A DNA stretch of 64,000 nt, taken from the NCBI RefSeq assembly GCF_028561565.1, contig NZ_JAQQTE010000004.1, positions 327,017 through 391,016 on the forward strand, written 5' to 3'. The stretch is from Gilvibacter sediminis (lineage in GTDB: Bacteria > Bacteroidota > Bacteroidia > Flavobacteriales > Flavobacteriaceae). The notes beneath the pieces are model-generated. The model was not told the origin of the DNA. It saw only the letters and a list, made by a program, of their open reading frames with translations, and searched no databases. Shown piece after piece: positions 50,088-57,907 of this stretch. The first letter of the stretch is position 1. Every line of letters begins with the position of its first letter. A program made the translations under genes and the position numbers.

Positions 50088-51857
50088 TTAACGGCGTCTG
50101 CGCTTGCCACCTGTGCCTTTCGGCTTGTTTCCAGATCTGTTTTTACGTCCGCGTTTATTGCTAAAGTCATCATTGAATTTACCGCCTCGGCGTTTATCAG
50201 ACTTACGTGTTCTTGGCTGTTTTCCTTTGGAGCCTGAATCTTTGAAACGCTTGCCGCCACCTTTACGGCGTTTCTCTGTGGTGGCCTCAACTACGATTCG
50301 TCTGCCGTCTAAAGTAAAGTCTTCAAAAGTTTCCAAAACGCGCTTTACATGCGGTTCTTCAACATTGAAGAAGGAGAAACTTCCTTTCACATCCACTTTG
50401 AAAAGCCCATCGTCTTTGATCTGTAAAATGTCTTTTAAGAAGTCTTTGAGGGTCATCCAACTAAAGTCATCTTTCGCCCCAACATTAATGAAGAAACGCG
50501 TGCTGTTTCCACCTGCAGATACATTGCCTACTTCAGGCACATTGAGTTCCTTGGCGTTTTTATAGTAGTTGAAGAACCTGCTGAATTCCACGCTAAAGAT
50601 CTTCTTGATCAAGGTTTCTTGATCAAAGGCACCCAAGGATTCCATAATGGCAGGAACGTAAGGTTCAATCTCCGCATTGACATCGGTTTGCTCGATCTTC
50701 TCTGCTAAATGCAAGAGTTGGATCTCACAGATCTCCATACCCGTTGGCAGTGATTTAGCCTTGAATTCCTTTTGGATGATCTTTTCAATGGCCTTGATCT
50801 TACGAATCTCACTTTTAGAAACTAAAACCATGGAGATCCCAGATTTTCCTGCACGCCCGGTACGACCGCTTCTGTGGGTGTAGGTTTCAATCTCATCCGG
50901 CAATTGGTAGTTGATCACGTGTGTAATATCGTCGACATCAATTCCACGCGCAGCAACATCAGTGGCCACAAGCATCTGAATTTGATTGGTACGGAACGAT
51001 TTCATCACCAAGTCACGCTGATTCTGGCTCAGATCTCCGTGAAGTGCGGCAGCGTTGTATCCGTCCTCAATGAGCATTTCAGCAACCTTTTGGGTATCGC
51101 GTTTGGTACGGCAAAAGACCACCGAGAAGATGTTTGGATTGGCATCTGCCAAGCGCTTCAAGGCCAAATAGCGATCTCTGGCGCTGATCAAGTAGTATTC
51201 GTGGTCCACGCGTTGGGCGCCACTGTTTTTGTTTCCTACTGTGATCTCTTGAGGATCATGCATGAATTTTTTGGCAATAGCAGCCACTTCTTTAGGCATG
51301 GTCGCACTAAATAGCCAGGTGCTCTTGTCGTTTGGCGTGTGCGAAAGGATCTCTTTGATGTCCTCATAGAACCCCATGTTCAGCATTTCATCGGCCTCAT
51401 CCAAAACGCAGTACTCTACGTTTTTAATGACAGCAACACCGCGACCGATAAGATCTTTCATACGACCGGGAGTCGCTACAATGATCTGGGCACCGTTCTT
51501 TAAGTCTTTAGCTTGTCCTTGTACACTCGCACCGCCGTATACGGCTACGATGTGTAAACCTTTTACGTGCTGTGAATAGGAGCGTAGTTCGTGAGTGATC
51601 TGCAAACAGAGCTCACGCGTAGGAGCAATAATAAGTCCTTGCGTATTTCTACTTTTTACGTTGATCTTCTGGATCAAAGGAAAACCAAAGGCAGCAGTTT
51701 TTCCCGTTCCGGTTTGCGCTAGGGCAACCAAGTCGGTCTCTGATTCTAATAATAAAGGGATGGCTTTGGCCTGAACTTCTGTAGGTTTTTCAAAACCCAT
51801 GTCGGCCGTGGCCTGCAATAAAGGCGCAGACAGTCCTAATGCTTCAAATGCACTCAT
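50088..51857 (-). CDS. DEAD-box RNA helicase (DbpA/DeaD-like)
   Basis: A 589-residue helicase. The core has AQTGTGKTAAFGFPLIQ (Walker A), PTRELCLQ, VLDEADEMLNMG (DEAD), FSATMP and HRSGRTGRAGKSG. The C-terminal part has a DbpA-like RNA-binding domain (STRFFINVGAKDDFSWMTLK onward) and a Lys/Arg/Gly tail. In E. coli DeaD and DbpA help ribosome assembly and RNA turnover, often induced by cold. The ATG at 51857 is used; the preceding in-frame codons lack homologue-like sequence. An untranslated region of at least 100 bases with repeats lies upstream. Confidence 0.93.
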   Translation of the reverse strand: MSAFEALGLSAPLLQATADMGFEKPTEVQAKAIPLLLESETDLVALAQTGTGKTAAFGFPLIQKINVKSRNTQGLIIAPTRELCLQITHELRSYSQHVKGLHIVAVYGGASVQGQAKDLKNGAQIIVATPGRMKDLIGRGVAVIKNVEYCVLDEADEMLNMGFYEDIKEILSHTPNDKSTWLFSATMPKEVAAIAKKFMHDPQEITVGNKNSGAQRVDHEYYLISARDRYLALKRLADANPNIFSVVFCRTKRDTQKVAEMLIEDGYNAAALHGDLSQNQRDLVMKSFRTNQIQMLVATDVAARGIDVDDITHVINYQLPDEIETYTHRSGRTGRAGKSGISMVLVSKSEIRKIKAIEKIIQKEFKAKSLPTGMEICEIQLLHLAEKIEQTDVNAEIEPYVPAIMESLGAFDQETLIKKIFSVEFSRFFNYYKNAKELNVPEVGNVSAGGNSTRFFINVGAKDDFSWMTLKDFLKDILQIKDDGLFKVDVKGSFSFFNVEEPHVKRVLETFEDFTLDGRRIVVEATTEKRRKGGGKRFKDSGSKGKQPRTRKSDKRRGGKFNDDFSNKRGRKNRSGNKPKGTGGKRRRR

Positions 51858-51954
51858 AGTTACTTGTATTTGCGTGTTGGTCGAAGCACGCGACAAGTAA
51901 ACCCATTTAGCTTCGTGCAACACATTTCCTCAACCCGAGGACTTTTCTGGCGCG

Positions 51955-51980
51955 AAAGTACGCTAAGTTTTTTGTTTCCA
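51955..51980. repeat. 26-bp direct repeat, copy 1
   Basis: This copy includes GTACGCTAAGTTTTTTG and is identical to copy 2 at 52090-52115, 135 bases away. It lies in the leader region of the leftward DEAD-box gene. No open frame crosses it. Confidence 0.85.
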
Positions 51981-52035
51981 AGCTTTTTTGAAGAAATAAA
52001 AAAGTTAGCGGACTAACGAAGTGGTTCTTGAAGCC

Positions 52036-52080
52036 CAACCAAATTTTATACTTTGAATTGTAAGTTTTAAAATTTGGTTG
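52036..52080. terminator. 13-bp inverted repeat after rdgB, possible terminator or mRNA end structure
   Basis: CAACCAAATTTTA (52036-52048) is the exact reverse complement of TAAAATTTGGTTG (52068-52080), with a 19-base loop. It lies about 45 bases past the rdgB stop on the leftward strand. Its stem is AU-rich with no clear U tract, so a terminator call is weak. A smaller hairpin, GTTAG-CGGA-CTAAC (52004-52017), is followed in the leftward direction by TTTTTTA. Confidence 0.5.
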
Positions 52081-52089
52081 CCTTTGAAA

Positions 52090-52115
52090 AAAGTACGCTA
52101 AGTTTTTTGTTTCCA
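52090..52115. repeat. 26-bp direct repeat, copy 2
   Basis: Identical to 51955-51980. It starts 6 bases past the rdgB stop. Together with copy 1 and the inverted repeat between them it makes a structured 160-base block, which may be a small repeat element or a duplication of the rdgB end. Confidence 0.85.
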
Positions 52116-52121
52116 GCTTGT

Positions 52122-52703
52122 TTATTGGGAATTCTTTAAAAAAGCCACCAATTGGGCTACTGCTTTTCCTCTGTGGCTGATGGCACTTTTCTCTGCCATA
52201 GTCATTTGTGCAAAAGAGCGGTCAAAGCCGTTGGGCTTAAAGATGGGATCGTAGCCAAAACCGTCCGTGCCTTGGCGCTCTGAAAGGATCTCACCAGGGC
52301 AGAAGCCCTCAAAATAAACAGCTTCATTACCTTGCAATAGCGCAATTACACAAACAAAACGTGCGGAACGATCGCTCTGGTTTTCTAAGGCTGCTAAGAG
52401 TTTGTCCATATTATCATCAGACGTACAACCAACACCCGCATAGCGTGCCGTATAGACTCCAGGAGCCCCGTCTAAGGCCGTTACTTCCAAACCGCTGTCA
52501 TCAGCAAAGCAAGGCAAACCGTAGTGTTTTTGAACGTGCTGTGCCTTGAGAAGTGCATTGCCTTTAAAGGTGGTTTCGGTTTCGGGAATCTCTTCATGAC
52601 AGCCAATGTCATCCAAGCTCAAAAGCTTAATGCTGGGAGGTACCATGGCTTGCAGTTCCTTGAGTTTTCCTGCGTTGTGAGTAGCAAAAACAAATTCGGT
52701 CAT
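52122..52703 (-). CDS. rdgB: Non-canonical purine NTP pyrophosphatase (RdgB/HAM1)
   Basis: The enzyme clears dITP, dXTP and similar nucleotides from the pool. The 193-residue protein has FATHNAGKLKELQAM (residues 4-18, NxxK motif), CFADDSGLEVTALDGAPGVY and GEILSERQGTDGFGYDPIFK, the family's conserved blocks, and SHRGKAVAQL near the end. Its start overlaps the stop of rlmH by one base (TAATG). Confidence 0.96.
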   Translation of the reverse strand: MTEFVFATHNAGKLKELQAMVPPSIKLLSLDDIGCHEEIPETETTFKGNALLKAQHVQKHYGLPCFADDSGLEVTALDGAPGVYTARYAGVGCTSDDNMDKLLAALENQSDRSARFVCVIALLQGNEAVYFEGFCPGEILSERQGTDGFGYDPIFKPNGFDRSFAQMTMAEKSAISHRGKAVAQLVAFLKNSQ

Positions 52704-53176
52704 TATTGATGGTGATAGGGTTCATTGTTTAAAATACTGAAGCCGCGGTAGAGCTGTTCGGCAAAAAATAGTCTAACCATTTGGTGGGAAAAGGTCATTT
52801 TGGAGAGCGACAACTTGCTGTTGGCTCTCGAGTAAAGTGCTTGGTCAAAACCATAAGGCCCACCAATAATAAAAACTAAATTCTTAATGCCAGAGTTCAT
52901 GCGTTGTTGCAGAAACTGGGAAAAATCAACCGAGTTGTATTGTTTTCCATTCTCATCTAACAAGACCACAAAATCACTGGTATTGAGCTGCGCAAGGATC
53001 AGATCGGCTTCTAGTTTCTTTTGCTGATCAAAGGAGAGTTTTGCGCGTTTTTTTAGATCGGGGATGATCTTGAGCTCAAATCTCACATATCGAGACACCC
53101 GTTTGGTGTAAATTTCTGTGAGTTGCTCAATTTCTTTACTGTCGGTCTTGCCAACGGCTAAAAGTGTGATCTGCAT
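52703..53176 (-). CDS. rlmH: 23S rRNA (pseudouridine1915-N3)-methyltransferase
   Basis: RlmH methylates pseudouridine 1915 in helix 69 of 23S rRNA using SAM. The 157-residue SPOUT-knot enzyme has LVFIIGGPYGFDQALYSRAN (SAM-binding knot) and SLSKMTFSHQMVRLFFAEQL. Its length, and the MQITLLAVGKTDSKEIEQL start, match the family, so the ATG at 53176 is used rather than a longer frame that runs into the next gene's promoter. The gene is divergent from the GH9 gene. Confidence 0.96.
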   Translation of the reverse strand: MQITLLAVGKTDSKEIEQLTEIYTKRVSRYVRFELKIIPDLKKRAKLSFDQQKKLEADLILAQLNTSDFVVLLDENGKQYNSVDFSQFLQQRMNSGIKNLVFIIGGPYGFDQALYSRANSKLSLSKMTFSHQMVRLFFAEQLYRGFSILNNEPYHHQ

Positions 53177-53304
53177 CTCACAAAGGTAAGAATCCCTAAA
53201 TGAATGATGGTTCAACCTCAAATCTTTACAACTATACAGATTTTCAAGTAGTTGAAGCTTGTATTTATAAATTTCACGCTTAACTTGAAAAGAAAAATTC
53301 GCCC

Positions 53305-55416
53305 ATGAAAATCCTACAACTCCCATTTCTAATCATTTTTATTGTTAGCCACAGTTTTGCCCAATCTGTAAGTTCGTTTATACACGTAGATCAATTTGGT
53401 TATCCCACCAATGCCCAAAAGATCGCGGTGATCTCAGATCCTGTCAGCGGTTACAATGCAGGGGAGGCCTACACTCCTGGAACAACACTTCAAGTGCGTA
53501 AATCAGCAACGGACGCTGTGGTTTATGAAGCCAGTCCTGCAGTTTGGAATGGAGGAGCAGTCCACGATCAATCTGGAGATCGCGGGTGGTGGTTTGACTT
53601 TAGTTCTGTGACTGCACCAGGAACCTATTATCTCTATGACCCAACAACAGGAGCGCGCAGTGATGATTTCAAAATTGACGATGCCGTGTATAACGATTTG
53701 TTGAAAACCACAGGACGCATGTTCTTTTACAACCGTTGCAATTTTGAAAAGGAGGAGACCTATGCCGGAGATTGGGCAGATGGGATGAACTTTGAAAACC
53801 CACTTCAGGATTACAATGCACGTTATATCTATGATCAATCCAACGCCAGTTTAGAAAAAGACTTGAGCGGCGGATGGTTTGATGCAGGCGATTACAATAA
53901 ATACACCACCTTTACTTTGACCACCTTACACAATATGTTGTGGGCTTATCGGGAGAATCCACAAGCTTTTTCTGATGATTGGAACATTCCAGAATCAGGA
54001 AATGGACTGCCTGACCTCTTGGACGAGATCAAATGGGAATTGGATTGGCTCTTGAAGATGAACAATCCTGATGGGACTACACATATTAAGATGGGCAGCC
54101 GTAATTATAGCGAGAATGTGAGTTCGCCACCCAGCGCGAACACAGATCCTCGTTTTTACGGTCCGATCTGTAGCTCGGCAAGCATAACGGTAGCTTCTGT
54201 TTTTGCGCATGCCAGTTCAGTCTATGCTGGAGAGCCGGGCTACGGATCTTATGCCGATCTGCTCTTAGAGCGCGCTGTTAGTGCTTTTGATTATGCTAAA
54301 GTTATGGTAGACGCCAATGCCTTGGAGACTGAATGTGATGATGGTAGCATCGTTGCTGGAGATGCGGATCGAGGAGTAGAGGAGCAATTGAGCGATTTTA
54401 TGAGCGCAGCTATTTACCTCTTTGAAGCCACAGGGGACAGCAGTTATAACGATTATATCATTGCCAACATCAATACCGTAGAACCTGTGGCTACGACCTT
54501 TTGGGGGCCATATGCGATTCACCTTAACGATGCTTTATTGCGCTATACCCAGCTGCCTGGCAATGATGCGACTACCTCCGCAGCAATCACAGATGCCTTT
54601 ACTTTAGACGTCACCAATAACTTCAACGGTTATTACGGTTTTTCTGATGCTGATCTTTATTTGGCCAACATTCCAAGCTGGAGCTATCACTGGGGTAGTA
54701 ACAATCCCAAAGCCAATTATGGCAGCTTGAATCAATTAGTCATTAAGTACGACATTGATCCATCCAACAATGAAAATTTTAACGCATACATAGAATCCGC
54801 TATTAATTATTTCCACGGAGTGAATCCGCAGAATGTGGTCTACCTCTCTAATGTGGGGAGCCTGGGAGCAGCCAAATCAGTTAACGAGATCTACCACGCT
54901 TGGTTCGCTCCCGGTACTCCATATGACAATGCACAAACTTCAGAATTTGGCCCGGCACCTGGTTTTCTCACCGGAGGGCCCAATCAAAACTTTTCTGTGA
55001 CTACACTTTCACCGCCCTTTGGACAGCCCGCCCAGAAGAGCTTTTTAGACTTTAATGAAGGCGCCAACAGAGCATGGGAGATCACAGAGCCGGCCATCTA
55101 TTATCAAGCGGCTTATCTGCGTTTATTGGCAAATAGGGTGGATGCTGATCTGGTTTTAAGTGTTGAGGATCCCGTTCAAACCACTTTGACCTTAGAACTG
55201 GTCCCGAATCCGGCTCAGGACTGGCTGACCATTGCAGGGACCGATCAGCCATACAACTTAAAAGCCTATAATATGCTGGGACAAAAGGTTGATAACTTGA
55301 TCTATGAGCAACAAGGTCGCTGGTTTGTCGGTAATTTGGCTCCAGGTATTTATCTGTTACAAATAAAGGACTCCAATTCTGGAACAACAGTGGTAAAGCG
55401 CTTGGTGAAGCAATAA
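53305..55416 (+). CDS. Secreted GH9 cellulase-like glycosidase with T9SS type A sorting domain
   Basis: A 703-residue exported glycosidase. After the signal MKILQLPFLIIFIVSHSFAQ comes an Ig-like CelD_N-type domain (about 24-110), then the GH9 (alpha/alpha)6 barrel with SGGWFDAGDYNKYTTF (Asp193 and Asp196) and, near the end, AWEITEPAIYYQAAYL (Glu595 as acid). The C-terminus (LELVPNPAQDWLTIAG then NLAPGIYLLQIKDSNSGTTV) is a T9SS type A sorting domain, so the enzyme goes across the outer membrane, probably to cleave beta-glucans such as cellulose or mixed-link glucan. No polysaccharide-utilisation SusCD pair is seen. Confidence 0.9.
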   Translation: MKILQLPFLIIFIVSHSFAQSVSSFIHVDQFGYPTNAQKIAVISDPVSGYNAGEAYTPGTTLQVRKSATDAVVYEASPAVWNGGAVHDQSGDRGWWFDFSSVTAPGTYYLYDPTTGARSDDFKIDDAVYNDLLKTTGRMFFYNRCNFEKEETYAGDWADGMNFENPLQDYNARYIYDQSNASLEKDLSGGWFDAGDYNKYTTFTLTTLHNMLWAYRENPQAFSDDWNIPESGNGLPDLLDEIKWELDWLLKMNNPDGTTHIKMGSRNYSENVSSPPSANTDPRFYGPICSSASITVASVFAHASSVYAGEPGYGSYADLLLERAVSAFDYAKVMVDANALETECDDGSIVAGDADRGVEEQLSDFMSAAIYLFEATGDSSYNDYIIANINTVEPVATTFWGPYAIHLNDALLRYTQLPGNDATTSAAITDAFTLDVTNNFNGYYGFSDADLYLANIPSWSYHWGSNNPKANYGSLNQLVIKYDIDPSNNENFNAYIESAINYFHGVNPQNVVYLSNVGSLGAAKSVNEIYHAWFAPGTPYDNAQTSEFGPAPGFLTGGPNQNFSVTTLSPPFGQPAQKSFLDFNEGANRAWEITEPAIYYQAAYLRLLANRVDADLVLSVEDPVQTTLTLELVPNPAQDWLTIAGTDQPYNLKAYNMLGQKVDNLIYEQQGRWFVGNLAPGIYLLQIKDSNSGTTVVKRLVKQ

Positions 55417-55478
55417 AAGCAAGAGCGTCGCTTTAAGAATGCAGGTGTTTTAGTAATTTAGCCAAAACACTTCATTAG

Positions 55479-56336
55479 ATGATCTCCAAAAAAGACTTTG
55501 ACAAAGAAATTGATCTGATAATCGCCAATGCCATTCGTGAAGATGTAGGGGATGGCGATCACAGTTCCTTGGCTTGTATTCCTTATGATGCCACGGGAAA
55601 GGCGCGTTTATTGGTTAAAGACGAAGGGATCCTTGCCGGCGTTGAATTTGCCAAAAAGGTCTTTGAATTTGTAGACCCAGGTCTAGAGATCGACGTTCGT
55701 ATCACGGACGGAACACCTGTAAAATACGGCGATGAGGCCTTTTATGTCATTGGGAACTCTCAGTCTATTTTAAAGGCAGAACGCTTGGTACTTAACGCCA
55801 TGCAGCGCATGAGCGCTATTGCCACCAAGACCAATGAGTATGTAAAACTCTTAGAAGGTACAGGGACCAAGATCCTCGATACTCGGAAAACTACACCTGG
55901 AATCCGCGCTTTAGAAAAATGGGCGGTTAAGATAGGAGGCGGAGAGAACCACCGTTTTGCGCTTTACGATATGATCATGCTCAAGGACAATCACATCGAC
56001 TTTTGTGGCGGAATCGCTAAAGCCATTGAAGTGACCAAGCAGTATTTGAAAGAAAATCGTTTGGATCTCAAGATCATTGTGGAAGCGCGTTCTTTGGATG
56101 AGATTGCGCAAATTCTAGAGCACGAGGGTGTTTATCGAATCTTAATCGATAACTTTAACTATGAAGATACCCGAAAGGCTGTAGCTGTAATTGGCGATAA
56201 GTGCCTCACGGAATCGTCGGGCGGAATCACACTAGAAACGGTTAGAGCCTATGCAGAATGTGGCGTTGATTATATCAGTAGTGGCGCTTTGACCCATTCG
56301 GTTCACAATTTAGACCTGAGTTTAAAAGCTATATGA
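55479..56336 (+). CDS. nadC: Nicotinate-nucleotide diphosphorylase (carboxylating)
   Basis: NadC converts quinolinate and PRPP to nicotinate mononucleotide in NAD synthesis. The 285-residue protein carries IREDVGDGDHSSLACIP, LDTRKTTPGIRALEKWAVK, GGGENHRFALYDMIMLKDNH and SSGGITLETVRAYAECGVDYI. nadA and nadB are not in the window. It overlaps the YihY-type gene by 4 bases (ATGA). Confidence 0.97.
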   Translation: MISKKDFDKEIDLIIANAIREDVGDGDHSSLACIPYDATGKARLLVKDEGILAGVEFAKKVFEFVDPGLEIDVRITDGTPVKYGDEAFYVIGNSQSILKAERLVLNAMQRMSAIATKTNEYVKLLEGTGTKILDTRKTTPGIRALEKWAVKIGGGENHRFALYDMIMLKDNHIDFCGGIAKAIEVTKQYLKENRLDLKIIVEARSLDEIAQILEHEGVYRILIDNFNYEDTRKAVAVIGDKCLTESSGGITLETVRAYAECGVDYISSGALTHSVHNLDLSLKAI

Positions 56337-57244
56337 ACATAGAAGAGCGCTTGCAAAACACACCGGTAGTTAGCGGGGCTATACGCCTTTGTGATAAGAT
56401 TTTACTGCCTGGTTTTGAAGGCTTGTCCTTGTATGATTTATTTAAGACCTACGCTATTGGTATTGTCAAAGGAACCTTTTCCAGCAGGGCCGGAGCCATT
56501 TCCTTTAGTTTTTTTATGGCGATCTTTCCCTTCCTACTTTTTGTACTGAATTTAATTCCTTACGTGCCTATTGAGAATTTCCAAGATCGTTTTCTGGATT
56601 TTATTGGCGATTTGATGCCGTCGCAGACCTTTGATTTCTTTTTTCCTGTTATTGAGGATATCGCTGCCAACCCCCGTGGGGGATTATTGTCCTTTGTTTT
56701 TATACTGACCTTACTGGTAATGGCCAACGGGGTAAACTCCATATTTAGCGGGTTTGAGTACTCCTTTCATGTGAATATTAACCGCAATTTTTTCAGGCAG
56801 TATTGGGTGGCCTTGCTCGTTTCTATCTTTTTGGCATTGTTGTTGCTTTTTACGGTAGTGGTAGCGGTGTACAGTGAATATTTGATCAGTATGCTTAAGC
56901 AAGAGGACTACATTAGCGATGAAGTAGTTTGGATAACCGCGGTGCGCTATTTTGTCTTTGTGCTCTTGGTCTATATGGTTGTCGCTGTGTTGTACTATTT
57001 TGGTGTAAAGGACGGACGTCAGTCCAGATTCTTTTCCATTGGAGCACTGGTAACGACGCTTTTATTCATGTTAACTACCTACCTCTTTGGAGTTTATATT
57101 GATAATTTCTCCAATTACAACGAGCTTTATGGTTCCATTGGAGCCCTTTTAATAATGATGCTGTATATTTGGTTAAATTCTAACTTACTATTACTGGGCT
57201 TTGAACTCAATGCGAGTTTGCGAGCTTTGAAAAACAAACACTAA
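56333..57244 (+). CDS. YihY/virulence factor BrkB family membrane protein
   Basis: A 303-residue inner-membrane protein with about six helices. The family pattern is visible: SSRAGAISFSFFMAIFPFLLF near the start and YNELYGSIGALLIMMLYIWL near the end, with helix tails LNSNLLLLGFELNASL. It was misnamed ribonuclease BN in the past; its real role is unknown. It is coupled to nadC by a 4-base overlap. Confidence 0.92.
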   Translation: MNIEERLQNTPVVSGAIRLCDKILLPGFEGLSLYDLFKTYAIGIVKGTFSSRAGAISFSFFMAIFPFLLFVLNLIPYVPIENFQDRFLDFIGDLMPSQTFDFFFPVIEDIAANPRGGLLSFVFILTLLVMANGVNSIFSGFEYSFHVNINRNFFRQYWVALLVSIFLALLLLFTVVVAVYSEYLISMLKQEDYISDEVVWITAVRYFVFVLLVYMVVAVLYYFGVKDGRQSRFFSIGALVTTLLFMLTTYLFGVYIDNFSNYNELYGSIGALLIMMLYIWLNSNLLLLGFELNASLRALKNKH

Positions 57245-57270
57245 TAATTACTTAAATATTTTATTGACTT

Positions 57271-57846
57271 ATGAAACGAGTTTTGGTATTAATGATCGCT
57301 GTACTCTCTATGAATTTTGGGTTCGCGCAGAACGGAGGAATGACAGAAGTAGGAGACGTGATGCTTCCAAACACTATGAAAGTGGGAGGTTCTGATTTGG
57401 TACTCAACGGAGGAGGAATCAGAAAGAAGGCTTTTGTACTCGAACTGTATTCTGGAGGATTGTATCTAGAATCAAAGTCGAAAGACGCTAAGAGCATTAT
57501 CAATGCAGATCAAAATATGGCCATGAAATTGGTGATCACTTCAAGCTTTGTATCCAGTGATGCAATGAGTGAAGCAGTGAACGACGGTTTTGACGCTTCT
57601 ATGCGAGGAGATACTTCTTCATTGGATAGTGAAATCAAAAAATTCATCGGTTTTTTCAGCGATGAGATCGTGGAGAAGGATGTTTTTGACATCACCTACC
57701 AAACCGGGCGTGGCGTAGTTTGCTACAAGAACGGAAACGAATTGGGAGTGATTCCTGGAATGGAATTCAAAAAGGCCCTTTTTGGAATTTGGTTGGGGAA
57801 AGCTCCAGCAGATAAAAAACTTAAAAAAGGAATGTTGGGCAACTAA
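57271..57846 (+). CDS. Chalcone isomerase-like secreted protein
   Basis: A 191-residue protein with signal peptide MKRVLVLMIAVLSMNFGFAQ and a chalcone-isomerase-like fold. Clear blocks are LVLNGGGIRKKAFVLELYSGGLYLE, KLVITSSFVSSDAMSEAVNDGFDASM and YQTGRGVVCYKNGNELGVIPG with FKKALFGIWLGKAPAD. Bacterial members bind fatty acids or have unknown roles; flavonoid chemistry is not implied. A terminator follows. Confidence 0.88.
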   Translation: MKRVLVLMIAVLSMNFGFAQNGGMTEVGDVMLPNTMKVGGSDLVLNGGGIRKKAFVLELYSGGLYLESKSKDAKSIINADQNMAMKLVITSSFVSSDAMSEAVNDGFDASMRGDTSSLDSEIKKFIGFFSDEIVEKDVFDITYQTGRGVVCYKNGNELGVIPGMEFKKALFGIWLGKAPADKKLKKGMLGN

Positions 57847-57872
57847 TTGTCCTCGCATTATTACGTACTTTT

Positions 57873-57901
57873 AGGCTGTCGTTAACGCGACAGCCTTTTT
57901 T
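57873..57901 (+). terminator. Intrinsic terminator after the chalcone isomerase-like gene
   Basis: AGGCTGTCG and CGACAGCCT pair around TTAACG, followed by TTTTTTG. It is 27 bases past the stop at 57846 and just ahead of priA. Confidence 0.9.
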
Positions 57902-57907
57902 GTTTTC

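Noticed and set aside
53177-53188. Exact TACCTTTG on the leftward strand five bases from the rlmH start, suggesting a leaderless mRNA
   Set aside because: No TTG lies at the right distance, and leaderless mRNAs are not well supported in Bacteroidota; a chance match is likelier.
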